From contig NZ_QMFB01000017.1 of assembly GCF_003285015.1 (NCBI RefSeq), positions 1 to 64,000 of the forward strand: DNA of 64,000 bases. Direction: 5' to 3'. Made by a program: the position numbers and the translations under genes. The notes beneath the pieces are model-generated. The model did not search any database, was not told the origin of the DNA, and worked only from the letters and a program-made list of their open reading frames with translations. Below are positions 34,911 through 44,362 of the stretch, piece by piece. The DNA comes from Paenibacillus contaminans (GTDB taxonomy: Bacteria > Bacillota > Bacilli > Paenibacillales > NBRC-103111). Position 1 is the first letter of the stretch. The number at the start of each line of letters is the position of its first letter.

Positions 34911-37496
34911 ATGGACATTCAAACGAAGATTCACACGGTTTTCATGCTGATCGGGTCTACGGAATGCGGCAAAACGACGTTCGCCAAGGAAGTGCTGATT
35001 CCGGGGCTGCGTTTTGAGGATGCCGGGCGGAATGTGAGGGCTAACGTTCAATATTTGTCCTCCGACCAGATCCGTCAAGAGATTCTTGGCTACGAGTACG
35101 ATAAGTACGATCAAGTGATGCTTGAGGCTAGCGAGCAAGCTTTTCATATCCTGTTTGAAAGACTGAAGGCGGCGACGACTTTTCCGATCAATGCGGAGTT
35201 TGTGGTCGTCGATACGACCGGGTTGTCCGAGGATTTTCGGGCCAAGGTGAAGGAGATCGCGTTTCGGAACAACTACAACCTTGAGGTTATCCTTTTCGAT
35301 TACCGGAAGCGGGCCGACTACTATGCATCGGAGCGTTCGAAGAAGCTGATCACGAACCACATCAACCGGCTGAAAAAGGACGTCCTCGGCTCGCTGGCCC
35401 GTGAGGGATACGGCAAGATCCATAAGGTGCGGGCGAAGGATTTTTATGTGCCCGAAGAAGGAAAGGCGAACTCCGAGTACAAAGTCGTCATCGAAGATTT
35501 GGATGCTTACTTGGCTGTCCATCTCCCACAGGATCAACAGTATATCATCGTTGGCGACGTTCACGAATGTGTGGACGATTTGAAGGGGCTGCTGCTCGAC
35601 CACGGGTATAAAATCGATGCAGGCCAGCTGGTTGTGCCGGATAAGCTGAAGCAAACCAAAATCATTTTGGTCGGGGATTGGATCGACAAAGGCAAACAAA
35701 CACAGGAAATCATTCAATTCATGTATGATAACCGGGAGCATGTTTACTTCGTGCTTGGGAACCATGAGAACTTCGTCGACAAGTACTTGAAGGGTGAAAT
35801 TAACGGCGTCGATCAAGAGCTGCTTCATACGTATTTTGATTCCACGCAGGTTTTATTGAACGATCCGGAGCTTCGGGAGAAATTTCAGCATTTGGTCTCG
35901 ATTTCGAAGCCGTTTTATCGGTATGCGGGGGCGAGGGGGCCGTCCTTCTATGTCACGCATGCCCCATGCCGGAATAAATACATCGGTAAGCTCGATCCGA
36001 GCTCCGTTCGTCACCAGCGAAATTTCCGGATCGACCGGGAAGCGCCGCTGGAAGGGCAGCTTGCTTTCCTGCGGGAGGAAGCGGTCCGAAATCATCCGTA
36101 CCACGTGTTCGGACACGTCGCCGCCAAAAATTCCTTCCGGATCGGCAACAAGCTCCACATCGATACGGGCAGCGTACACGGCAACCTGCTGACATCCGTC
36201 AGCATCACATTTAAACCGTTTATGAAGTCCCGGAAGTCCCAGCAAGCGGTGATTGCGGAGGAGCTGCAAACGCTCTTCAAGGAAGAGCGAAAGGTGTCGC
36301 TGCGGGAGCTTGAGGAAGATGACATTCGCAGACTGCACTACTGCTCGCGTAACAAAATCAATTTCATCTCGGGTACCATGTCCCCGGCGGACAAAAACGA
36401 CGAGACGAATGAGCTCGAGTCTTTAAAACGCGGCCTCGATTATTTCAGGGAACGCGGCGTCCAGCAGGTTGTCCTGCAGCCGAAATATATGGGTTCGCGA
36501 TGCAACATTTATTTGCATAAGGATCCGGAGCAATGCTTTGCTGTCAGCCGCAACGGCTACAAAATCAATTATGTGGACCTGTCGGAGATTTACGGCGAGC
36601 TACTGCTCAAGTTCGGCGGCTATATGGAAGAGCGGAAGATTACGATGCTGATTCTGGATGGCGAGCTTCTTCCATGGAAAGCGATGGGGGAAGGGCTAAT
36701 CGAACGGCAGTTCAAGCCTATCGAGAAAGCGCTGGAGACGGAGCTTGCGTTCCTGCAGCAAAACGGTTTTGAAGAAGCGTATAACAAGCTAATCGCCGAA
36801 TACGAAGCGAGCGGGTTCGAGAAAGACCAGCATCATATTGCGAAGTCCGTTCTAAGTGACAAGTACGGCCCGAGCGTGTACCAAAGCTATAAATATGTCC
36901 ATGACATTCGGGAAACCTATGTCCCGTTATCCGAACACATGGCAGCCTATCAAACGTACAAAAGACAGCTGGAGCTGTATGCGGAAGACGAGGCCATGTC
37001 GTATAAGCCTTTTGCCGTGCTGAAAATTGTTTTTGAGGACGGGCAGGAAGAAATCCCGGAATGGAAAACCTCCGAGATGTACGGTTTTCTTTCGGAGGAC
37101 GAGGCGCTTACGCTGGATCTGTCCGAGCTGGACTGCTTGGAGAAAGCCGAGCGTTACTTCTCGAAGCTTACGCTGGAGAACCATATGGAAGGCGTCGTGA
37201 TCAAGCCGGAGCTCTGGAACGGAAAAACGGTCCCGTATATGAAGGTGCGAAACGCGGACTACTTATCCATCATCTATGGGTATGACTACAAGTTCCCGCA
37301 TAAATACCGCAAGCTGCTCAAGCAAAAAAACGTCAACCAAAAGCTTCGCACCTCGTTAAGCGAATATCAGCTTGGGATGCGGATGCTGGCGGTGCCGTTT
37401 GACGAGATCGCGCCCGAACATGAGGCCTATAAAGAGATCGCGGCCAATCTGTTGTTCGAGGTCGCGCAGGAGAAGGGGATTGATCCGCGGTTGTAG
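34911..37496 (+). CDS. pnkp: Polynucleotide kinase-phosphatase-ligase Pnkp
   Basis: An 861-residue three-module RNA repair enzyme of the usual length. Kinase: P-loop GSTECGKTTF at about 14-23 phosphorylates 5'-OH ends. Phosphatase: metallophosphoesterase motifs GDVHECVDDL (about 214), GDWIDKG (about 255), GNHEN (about 283) and GHVAAKNSF remove 2',3'-cyclic phosphate. Adenylyltransferase/ligase: nucleophile Lys525 in QPKYMGSRCN, further motif GVVIKPELWN, and a C-terminal helical module. With Hen1 it repairs RNAs, chiefly tRNAs, cut in the anticodon loop. The ATG at 34911 follows aggggggcc. All active-site motifs are intact, so the system should be functional. Confidence 0.94.
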   Translation: MDIQTKIHTVFMLIGSTECGKTTFAKEVLIPGLRFEDAGRNVRANVQYLSSDQIRQEILGYEYDKYDQVMLEASEQAFHILFERLKAATTFPINAEFVVVDTTGLSEDFRAKVKEIAFRNNYNLEVILFDYRKRADYYASERSKKLITNHINRLKKDVLGSLAREGYGKIHKVRAKDFYVPEEGKANSEYKVVIEDLDAYLAVHLPQDQQYIIVGDVHECVDDLKGLLLDHGYKIDAGQLVVPDKLKQTKIILVGDWIDKGKQTQEIIQFMYDNREHVYFVLGNHENFVDKYLKGEINGVDQELLHTYFDSTQVLLNDPELREKFQHLVSISKPFYRYAGARGPSFYVTHAPCRNKYIGKLDPSSVRHQRNFRIDREAPLEGQLAFLREEAVRNHPYHVFGHVAAKNSFRIGNKLHIDTGSVHGNLLTSVSITFKPFMKSRKSQQAVIAEELQTLFKEERKVSLRELEEDDIRRLHYCSRNKINFISGTMSPADKNDETNELESLKRGLDYFRERGVQQVVLQPKYMGSRCNIYLHKDPEQCFAVSRNGYKINYVDLSEIYGELLLKFGGYMEERKITMLILDGELLPWKAMGEGLIERQFKPIEKALETELAFLQQNGFEEAYNKLIAEYEASGFEKDQHHIAKSVLSDKYGPSVYQSYKYVHDIRETYVPLSEHMAAYQTYKRQLELYAEDEAMSYKPFAVLKIVFEDGQEEIPEWKTSEMYGFLSEDEALTLDLSELDCLEKAERYFSKLTLENHMEGVVIKPELWNGKTVPYMKVRNADYLSIIYGYDYKFPHKYRKLLKQKNVNQKLRTSLSEYQLGMRMLAVPFDEIAPEHEAYKEIAANLLFEVAQEKGIDPRL

Positions 37497-37510
37497 TGGG
37501 CGGGATATAA

Positions 37511-37545
37511 AAGCACAAGCACCGGGCTTCCCTAGCCGGTGCTTG
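37511..37545. terminator. Terminator shared by pnkp and orphan gene copy 2
   Basis: cacaagcaccgg pairs perfectly with ccggtgcttgtg around gcttccctag. It lies between two convergent genes and can serve both. The loop is identical to that after orphan gene copy 1. Confidence 0.85.
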
Positions 37546-37548
37546 TGT

Positions 37549-37836
37549 TTATTTTCTTCTATAGAACTTTTCCCAGTCTTCCATAACTTCCGCCTGAGTT
37601 AATAATCGATCGCGCAGCCATCGGGATGTTTGCCATTCGTGAATGGCTTGATGTTTGGTTTTGAAAAAACGGTAATCGCAAATATTCCAGGAACAGAATA
37701 ATTTCCGATACCATTTGCCGTTCTGAACATCATCTGTAAAGCGGCGTACTGCTTTGCTAGCTTGACGTTTGTTCCAGCGGGTACCGGGGGTATAGCGTTC
37801 CGTCCAAACAGGGGACTTTTTAACACTTCTGCTCAT
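37549..37836 (-). CDS. Orphan small basic protein (MSRSVKK family), copy 2
   Basis: A 95-residue paralogue of the gene at 12899-13186, differing at about one residue in five, all substitutions. ATG 37836 is used for consistency with copy 1; a GTG two codons upstream (37842) sits five bases after aaggagg and is a possible start here. Promoter-side sequence up to about 37960 also matches copy 1, so the duplicated unit is about 450 bp. It is convergent with pnkp. Function is unknown; maintenance of the reading frame with mostly amino-acid-conservative changes suggests selection. Confidence 0.6.
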   Translation of the reverse strand: MSRSVKKSPVWTERYTPGTRWNKRQASKAVRRFTDDVQNGKWYRKLFCSWNICDYRFFKTKHQAIHEWQTSRWLRDRLLTQAEVMEDWEKFYRRK

Positions 37837-38115
37837 TGGCACTCTAACCTCCTTAGGGGGAAGCTAGAGGCCATCTAATTTCTTCATGTTTCACCTCATC
37901 TCAAGTTTGTTGGTTTCTGTATATATAGACGCTGCCGATAAGAATAGGTTTCTTGTAAAAGCGTAAATCATTGTCGTTCTCCCCTAATATCGATAAGAAT
38001 TGTCATCCATTGTCACTTTTTGTGGTATATTATTCCTATGTAATGTTCAGAAAACGCTATCCAATCGGGAGAATCACGTTATTTTTACCATATCAAGGAG
38101 GGTGATTGTGACATT

Positions 38116-38442
38116 ATGCCTACCTATAACAAATTAGTCCGTGATCGAATACCGGAAATTATTGCAGGTAACGGCAAAACTTGCAGTACCCGGATTCTTG
38201 ATGAATCGGAATATAGAGCGGAGCTGCGGAAAAAGCTGGCCGAAGAGCTACATGAATATTTGGAAGCGGCTAACGATACTGGTGCAATGGAAGAACTAGC
38301 AGACATATTGGAACTGCTTCAGGCATTGACAGCCGTGCACGGCTCGAACGTCGAACAACTCGAAGCGATTCGGGCCAATAAAGCGGAGAAGCGAGGAGGG
38401 TTTAAGGAACGAATCTTCCTTATTGATGTAGAAGATGCCTGA
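38116..38442 (+). CDS. MazG-like nucleotide pyrophosphohydrolase, copy 2
   Basis: A 108-residue paralogue (about 91% identical) of the gene at 32422-32742, with the same EELxEYLEA and MEELADILELL metal-site motifs. ATG 38116 follows aaggagggtgat. Two extra C-terminal residues overlap the upstream edge of the next frame. It is the last host-like gene before base composition drops sharply, so the left edge of the AT-rich island lies at or just after its end. Confidence 0.8.
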   Translation: MPTYNKLVRDRIPEIIAGNGKTCSTRILDESEYRAELRKKLAEELHEYLEAANDTGAMEELADILELLQALTAVHGSNVEQLEAIRANKAEKRGGFKERIFLIDVEDA

Positions 38443-38479
38443 TATAAACATATCACAGAAATATGATAGGGGGATCAAA

Positions 38480-40264
38480 GTGTTTAAAAATAGACGATCA
38501 GCCATCAAACCTCTTGCTGATGAGGAGATGTACCTTTTTCATACCGATGATAAACTGAATGATCAAGTAAGAGCATTAAAAAAGTTAATTGAAGTAAATT
38601 TACATGGTTGTATTGCCATCGGCGGTCAGCGAGGATCTGGGAAAACTACATTTATACGGTTTTGTTTAAGAAGTTATAAAGACTCTCACTTTCCAATATT
38701 TATCAATATTTCAAAATCAGATTTAAGCTTATCTACTGTCCTTATAAGAAGCCTAAATAACTCGAAAATATTTGACATTCTTGATGAATATCAGACTGCT
38801 CTGTTACATCAATTAAATGAATTAACATACGTTACAGTTAACGAAACATACTCATATATGAAAAAGGATAGCGTTTCGGAGGAATCTAACCTTAAAAATC
38901 AGTTTAACGGTGATTTTGATTTAAAATTGAATTTATCTTTGTTAAAGCTCTCTTCATATAAAAAATTAGAAAATACATTAAATACTAAGGAACTTGAACT
39001 TATGGAAGATAAAGCTCAAGTTGATATAAAAAAATTCTATGATGAGGAATTTTTACTTTCAAAACTCTTAGAATTATTAGAAGCTATATCCAAGAAAAAA
39101 ATTGTTTTTATTATTGACGAACTCGATAAAAAGGACACATCATATATAATTTCTTTGTTTAATAAATATAAAGAATTATTTTTAGATAGTGGGGCTATTT
39201 TTATTTTTGTTATGGGTTCAATGTCCTATTTTGATATTTTTTCACCTGGAAGTAGATCGATAGAAGGGTATTCTCAATATTTTTTAGAATCCTATTATCT
39301 AGGCTCAATGAGCTGGTTGTCATTTTTATCTCTATGTTATCGTAAATTAGATATGAAGTACTTGGAAGATGTAAAGATACTTTATATAAAGTCTAGGGGG
39401 TTATATAGATTAGCATTAGTAGGACACTATAAATACTCTTATACATATAAGGATTCTTTAGAGCTGGAAAAGGCTAATTTACTAATTGATTTGTTAGAAG
39501 ATAAAAGAATAAAGGAGATACCTAATCTCTTCTTAGATTTTCTTATAGATTGTTGTACTAACTTTTTTGAACATATTGTTGTATTAAAAAAAGCTCCTTT
39601 TGAATATGCAAAACAGCATTTTATGTTACATGAAAATAATCAATTATTCCAAGTCTATATAAATATATTTCTATCTATCCTATCTGAAAAGTGTACTGGG
39701 ACTACTTATTTTATATCATTTGGCTATGCTGGTTTATCAGAAAAAAAATATTTTTTATATGAAGAAAGCCCAGATAGATGGGAAAAAGCGATTGATATAT
39801 TACATAATAAAACTCATATTGATGATGTACTTAAACCAGATATTTTAACAAGATCAGTTTATAATACGAAAATACCTCCAAGGGAAGTGGAATTTGTTAG
39901 AAAGCTTGAATATCGTAATACAAAAGGCTTTAGAAAGCTCATACATATTTTAAAAGCTTCTTTCAATGATGTCGCTGGAGTGATAACTTTAGAAAAAGAA
40001 ATAAAGGCATTCTCAAGTACGGATTGTGCATACTCCGCAATAATTCTAGTCAAAGAGGCTGGAGGATCAACTGCATATTATGTTGAAGATTGTGCATGGT
40101 CATATGAAGGATATACTTACTGGGTTGAATTTCAGAAAAATCTCGAAACAATTAATTTAAAAGAATTTGGAATTAGAAGTAAACACGTGGTTATTAATGA
40201 TTCTTTGATTGAAACGAAAATATCTGAAATTGTAAAAAAGTTTTATGATGATTGTGTAGGATGA
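38480..40264 (+). CDS. P-loop NTPase (STAND/AAA-like), probable defence ATPase
   Basis: A 594-residue protein. The preferred start is GTG 38480 with aggggga six bases upstream; the frame extends to ATG 38435 without a ribosome binding site. The Walker A motif GGQRGSGKTTF (about 55-65 from the GTG) and Walker B KKIVFIIDELDKKD (about 210) define an AAA/STAND-type ATPase. The C-terminal 300 residues are unassigned and may be a sensor or effector. Very AT-rich codons set it apart from the gene before it. It stands alone between MazG-like copy 2 and a terminator at 40291, immediately ahead of a DNA methyltransferase. A defence role is inferred from context only. Confidence 0.6.
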   Translation: MFKNRRSAIKPLADEEMYLFHTDDKLNDQVRALKKLIEVNLHGCIAIGGQRGSGKTTFIRFCLRSYKDSHFPIFINISKSDLSLSTVLIRSLNNSKIFDILDEYQTALLHQLNELTYVTVNETYSYMKKDSVSEESNLKNQFNGDFDLKLNLSLLKLSSYKKLENTLNTKELELMEDKAQVDIKKFYDEEFLLSKLLELLEAISKKKIVFIIDELDKKDTSYIISLFNKYKELFLDSGAIFIFVMGSMSYFDIFSPGSRSIEGYSQYFLESYYLGSMSWLSFLSLCYRKLDMKYLEDVKILYIKSRGLYRLALVGHYKYSYTYKDSLELEKANLLIDLLEDKRIKEIPNLFLDFLIDCCTNFFEHIVVLKKAPFEYAKQHFMLHENNQLFQVYINIFLSILSEKCTGTTYFISFGYAGLSEKKYFLYEESPDRWEKAIDILHNKTHIDDVLKPDILTRSVYNTKIPPREVEFVRKLEYRNTKGFRKLIHILKASFNDVAGVITLEKEIKAFSSTDCAYSAIILVKEAGGSTAYYVEDCAWSYEGYTYWVEFQKNLETINLKEFGIRSKHVVINDSLIETKISEIVKKFYDDCVG

Positions 40265-40290
40265 AATATAATATAAATCTAGTTTCAGAA

Positions 40291-40341
40291 GCCGAGACAG
40301 GCATCCATCCATTTTAGGGGAAGGATGCTTTCGGGCTTTTT
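40291..40341 (+). terminator. Terminator after the P-loop NTPase gene
   Basis: agccgaga...gcatcc pairs with ggatgc...tttcgggct, followed by seven T. The rest of the gap to 40479 shows no gene. Confidence 0.75.
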
Positions 40342-40479
40342 TTGTATTTTAGCTTCAAGGTAGTTGACGTAAACTCGAATTTAATGAGATGTGAAGGAAA
40401 TGAGTCTGTTTTCGTCGAATTTTGCTAAGGGTCTTTAGTTTTTTGTACGAGTTCTAATGATGTTTTTATATAATTATTT

Positions 40480-41547
40480 ATGGAGTTGGAGAACGTGGCA
40501 GTAGGTGCTAATCGGCATATATATACAGTAGGAAGTTTATTTGCGGGTATTGGAGGATTTTGCAGAGCCTTTAAAAACCAAGGTTTTAATGTGAAATGGG
40601 CAAATGAATTAGATCCTTTTGCATGTCTGACATATAAGCATAATTATCCTGAAACGAAGCTTTATGAGAAATCTATTGAAGAATTATCGGTTAAAAGTGA
40701 TAGGTTAGAACCAGTAGATGTTCTTACTGCTGGGTTTCCTTGCCAATCCTTTTCTCTTGCAGGAAATAAACTGGGTTTTGAAGACCCGAGAGGTAAACTT
40801 TTTTTTGAAATAATAAGATTGCTAAAAGAGTTCGGGAAAAATAGGCCTAAAATACTTGTTCTTGAAAATGTAAAAAACTTAATTTATCACAATAACAAGC
40901 AGACGATTAACAAAATTGAAGAGGAAATAAAGAGGGCTGGTTATTGGTTCAGGATCCCTTTGGACAATAAAGGAAATCTGATATCAGATAAAAGCAATGC
41001 AGTGATACTTAATACTAGGGAACATACGGACATCCCTCAAAACCGAGAACGCCTGTATATGGTTGCCTTTTCACAGGATTTTTTCAAAATAAATAACTTT
41101 AAGTTCCCAGACACTGAATTAGGATTAAAGGATGTCAGGGAGTTATTAGATTTGGATTTCGAAGCAGATCCAGATCTTTATTTCGATGTAAATTCTAAGT
41201 ACGGTAAGATGTTTGCAGATAAAATGGCAGAAGGAAATAAGGATTCTGTATATTTATTAAGAAGGGCATACGTCAGAGAGAATAAAAGTGATTGTACTTT
41301 TACGCTTACAGCAAACATGGGTGAAGGTGGCCACAACGTTCCTGTCATACAGGATGATTGGGGGATAAGAAAACTAACACCTAGAGAATGTGTTCGTCTC
41401 CAAGGGTTTAAAGATCATCAATTTTCATTTCCTGAAGGGATGCCAAAAGCGAAACAGTATAAGCAGATTGGCAATGCAGTTACGGTTGATCTTGTACAAA
41501 AGCTAGCAGCAGAATGTCTGAGGAAATTAGACAGCTTAAAAAAATGA
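40480..41547 (+). CDS. DNA cytosine-5 methyltransferase, first
   Basis: A 355-residue C5 methyltransferase with motif I SLFAGIGGF, catalytic motif IV AGFPCQSFS (Cys about 88), motif VI LVLENVKNL, motif VIII QNRERLYMVAF and motif X QIGNAVTVDL. Length and order are those of a standard Dcm-type enzyme. ATG 40480 has no clear ribosome binding site; GTG 40495 after ttggag is an alternative. It ends ten bases before the GHKL ATPase gene and heads a four-gene operon (40480-45100). It marks host sites for the restriction-like functions of the island. Its target sequence cannot be read from the protein. Confidence 0.92.
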   Translation: MELENVAVGANRHIYTVGSLFAGIGGFCRAFKNQGFNVKWANELDPFACLTYKHNYPETKLYEKSIEELSVKSDRLEPVDVLTAGFPCQSFSLAGNKLGFEDPRGKLFFEIIRLLKEFGKNRPKILVLENVKNLIYHNNKQTINKIEEEIKRAGYWFRIPLDNKGNLISDKSNAVILNTREHTDIPQNRERLYMVAFSQDFFKINNFKFPDTELGLKDVRELLDLDFEADPDLYFDVNSKYGKMFADKMAEGNKDSVYLLRRAYVRENKSDCTFTLTANMGEGGHNVPVIQDDWGIRKLTPRECVRLQGFKDHQFSFPEGMPKAKQYKQIGNAVTVDLVQKLAAECLRKLDSLKK

Positions 41548-41557
41548 GGAGAGTATT

Positions 41558-43498
41558 ATGATCAATTGGAATTTTCCATCTAATAATTATGGACAAATAA
41601 CAGGCTTAAATGATGCGGGAATAGAAACCTTTCGTGGAAATCCTTTAGATTCATTGGCAAGAGAAATTAACCAAAATTCATGCGATGCCAAGGATAATAA
41701 TAATCCTGGACCGGTTGAGGTCCACTTTAGTCTACTTAATATTCCTTCAATCCATTTTCCGAAAAAAGCTGAGTTTATAAGCATACTTAAATCTTGTCGA
41801 GAATACTGGAAGGATAATATCAAAACTGCTCGTTTTTTTGATAATGCGCTTTCGATTATGGAATTAGATCAAATTCCCTTTTTAAAAATTAGCGATTATA
41901 ATACGACTGGATTAACGGGTGCAAGCGATGGACATAGAGGCGGGTGGCATAATCTTATTAAATCAGTTGGTTCATCAGATAAGGATTCACAATCTGGCGG
42001 GTCCTTTGGAATCGGTAAGCATGCCCCTTTTGTATGTTCTGACCTAAGAACAGTATTTTACGGAACAAAAGAGGCGGGAAGTAGTGAAGAGGCATTTCAA
42101 GGTGTGGCTAAACTGGTAACTCATCTTACTGAACTTGGGGAACCCACGCAGGGGACTGGGTATTTCGGTGAAGTTGAAAAGAACAAACCGATTATAACAT
42201 CTGACGATGTATATGAGGTATTCAGAAGATCGGATGTTGGAACAGATATTTTTATTGCAGGTTTTAATGAGAATAGTGGTTGGGAAGAAAAAGTAATAAA
42301 ATCTGTTCTTGAAAATTTCTTTATTGCTATATTAAATGAAAAGTTGGTTGTCAAAGTAGGAGAAACAACAATTAATGCTAATTCGTTATCAGGTCTGATT
42401 GAGAAATACACAAAGAATGATCCAGATTGCCTATCGTATCATTATTATGAAGCTTATACCCTCTCTAGTAGACACCACTTTCTTCAAAATAACTTCATGA
42501 ATCTTGGGGAGGTTGACTTATTTGTACTTCCGGGAAAAGACCTTCCGAAACGTATAGCTATGGTGAGAGGAACTGGCATGAAGATTTATGATAAGGGCAG
42601 TTTCCGTACGCCTTTTAAATTTGCAGGCGTAATGATAGCTAGGGGTGAAAAGCTAAACGATTTTTTAAGGAAAATTGAACCTCCTACGCATAGCGCGTGG
42701 GAACCGGATCGGCATGAGGACCCCGAGTACGCTAAGGGAACAATAAGAAAACTCTATGCTTGGATTAATGAACAAGTTCGTTCGATTTCAATTACTGATA
42801 GTGTAGAGGAATTGGATGTAGATGGACTGAGTCAATATTTACCCGATAATTTTGATGCTTCGGTAGAAGTCGACTCCAAACCACCTGCTCAAAATGGTAT
42901 CGAGGGAGAAATGACAGCTCCTAAAGATGTTGAGATAGAAACTAATCATCGAAGAAGGAAGCAAACGACATTTGTTGGAATCAATGAAGGGGCGGCCACT
43001 TATTATGAAACTGCTGCAGGATTAGACGATGAGGAGTTTTCACAAGTAAACGAAGACAGCGGGGCTGAAGGGACCAACAAAGGATCTGGCGGAGAAGGCA
43101 ATGGAACACCAGGCAAAAATGATAACAATGATCAAAAGAGTTTTGGGGAAGGAAGTTCGTCTGAAGGTAAAAATACTACTTCTACACCAAGCAAAAACTT
43201 ACGTATGATACGCTCGCGAATATTTTGTATTAATCCTACTTCTGGAACTTACAAAGTATCTGTGCAAGCAGATGCTGATGGTGAGGGATATATCGGGATT
43301 AAAATTATTGGTGAAGTAGGTGGAGAAGCGGCTTCTGTTCAGTCCGTTGTTGTTCAGCAAACCGGGGAAAGTGTATGTCTCGGAAAGAATGGAAAGATCG
43401 GACCGATATCTTTTTATAAAGATAAAAAATGTGACTTAATAGTTACATTGAATGATTCGCTGCGATGTGCTTTGGAGGTGGCCATTCATGCAAATTAA
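41558..43498 (+). CDS. GHKL (HSP90/MutL-type) ATPase, first
   Basis: A 646-residue protein. The N-terminal third is a GHKL ATPase: Bergerat N-box SLAREINQNSCDAKD (about 33-47) and glycine lid GGSFGIGKHAPF (about 147-158). The middle resembles an S5-like transducer. Residues about 500-550 are a Gly/Ser/Asn-rich low-complexity linker, followed by a C-terminal beta domain of about 100 residues. ATG 41558 follows gaggag. GHKL ATPases of this kind occur with C5 methyltransferases and Z1 ATPases in restriction-like operons and are thought to act as ATP-gated clamps. It overlaps the next gene by 11 bases. Confidence 0.78.
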   Translation: MINWNFPSNNYGQITGLNDAGIETFRGNPLDSLAREINQNSCDAKDNNNPGPVEVHFSLLNIPSIHFPKKAEFISILKSCREYWKDNIKTARFFDNALSIMELDQIPFLKISDYNTTGLTGASDGHRGGWHNLIKSVGSSDKDSQSGGSFGIGKHAPFVCSDLRTVFYGTKEAGSSEEAFQGVAKLVTHLTELGEPTQGTGYFGEVEKNKPIITSDDVYEVFRRSDVGTDIFIAGFNENSGWEEKVIKSVLENFFIAILNEKLVVKVGETTINANSLSGLIEKYTKNDPDCLSYHYYEAYTLSSRHHFLQNNFMNLGEVDLFVLPGKDLPKRIAMVRGTGMKIYDKGSFRTPFKFAGVMIARGEKLNDFLRKIEPPTHSAWEPDRHEDPEYAKGTIRKLYAWINEQVRSISITDSVEELDVDGLSQYLPDNFDASVEVDSKPPAQNGIEGEMTAPKDVEIETNHRRRKQTTFVGINEGAATYYETAAGLDDEEFSQVNEDSGAEGTNKGSGGEGNGTPGKNDNNDQKSFGEGSSSEGKNTTSTPSKNLRMIRSRIFCINPTSGTYKVSVQADADGEGYIGIKIIGEVGGEAASVQSVVVQQTGESVCLGKNGKIGPISFYKDKKCDLIVTLNDSLRCALEVAIHAN

Positions 43499-44351
43499 CT
43501 ATCGTCAGTATCCACATCCAGTACTATCTTATTTTGCTGATGATGTCATTGATAGTGATTTCCAGGCCTCTCTTAGAAGCAGCAAAACTCAAAATACCTA
43601 TATTTTTGAGGCCTACTGTGTAACTAGCTGTGACGGGGTTAATCAGCTTATAGCAGAAAAAAAAGCCTACTTCGCTTTTCATTTTGAATGTTCGACTACT
43701 CGCTTTCGTAAAGTCTTTGCATCTTTTGAAACTGATTTTACTTTTCAGCTGCCTGCTGATTCTATAGACGGAAAAGTGCAGATATGCTCTTTTATTTTGG
43801 CTGCAGAAAATATATATAATTACTCATTACCTGAGTTTCACCCAGACTATGAAGGGCACTCTTTTATTATAAAAAAAGGTGATGTGCTGGCCATAGATGC
43901 GGAAAGAACATTTTTTGCTGAAAAAGAGATTGATCCATTAAAAAGGATACCTTCTATTTTTTCTGTTCAGCCCAACCGCAGTGAGAATGCGTTGCCCTTT
44001 GATATGGATTCATCAGGTCATAAAATTATTATTAAGCTCTCCGAAGAAAATTTTGATCACTATAAGACGATTTCATTAAATCAAAATTTGCAGCCTTTAT
44101 TATCTTCATTAATAATAATGCCTGCGTTAGTATCTATATTGGAAATGATCAAAACTGCGGAAGATCAAGATTTTGATCCTGAAGAATGCAGATGGTACCA
44201 AGTAATAAAAAGCAGATTAAAAGAGCTAGGAGTTGATGTTGAGAATAGAAACACATTTTCCGACTCTACTATAGTACTTGCTCAAAAACTTATCGGGGAC
44301 CCACTAAATATTTCGCTTTTAGCTCTTGTAAATTTTGAAGACGAAGACTGA
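43488..44351 (+). CDS. Hypothetical defence-associated protein
   Basis: A 287-residue soluble protein. The start is taken as ATG 43488 (MQINYRQYPHPVLSYF) behind ttggaggtgg; the longer frame from 43452 has no ribosome binding site. No catalytic motif, signal peptide or membrane segment is seen. The first 150 residues look beta-rich, the rest helical with acidic patches. Tight coupling to the GHKL ATPase before it (11-bp overlap) and the DUF6339-like gene after it (11-bp gap) suggests a complex subunit. I do not recognise the family. Confidence 0.6.
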   Translation: MQINYRQYPHPVLSYFADDVIDSDFQASLRSSKTQNTYIFEAYCVTSCDGVNQLIAEKKAYFAFHFECSTTRFRKVFASFETDFTFQLPADSIDGKVQICSFILAAENIYNYSLPEFHPDYEGHSFIIKKGDVLAIDAERTFFAEKEIDPLKRIPSIFSVQPNRSENALPFDMDSSGHKIIIKLSEENFDHYKTISLNQNLQPLLSSLIIMPALVSILEMIKTAEDQDFDPEECRWYQVIKSRLKELGVDVENRNTFSDSTIVLAQKLIGDPLNISLLALVNFEDED

Positions 44352-44362
44352 GGTGTAAGGTT

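Noticed and set aside
40265..40479. Possible small gene between the NTPase and first methylase
   Set aside because: Only a terminator and AT-rich promoter-like sequence are present; no frame has a start signal.
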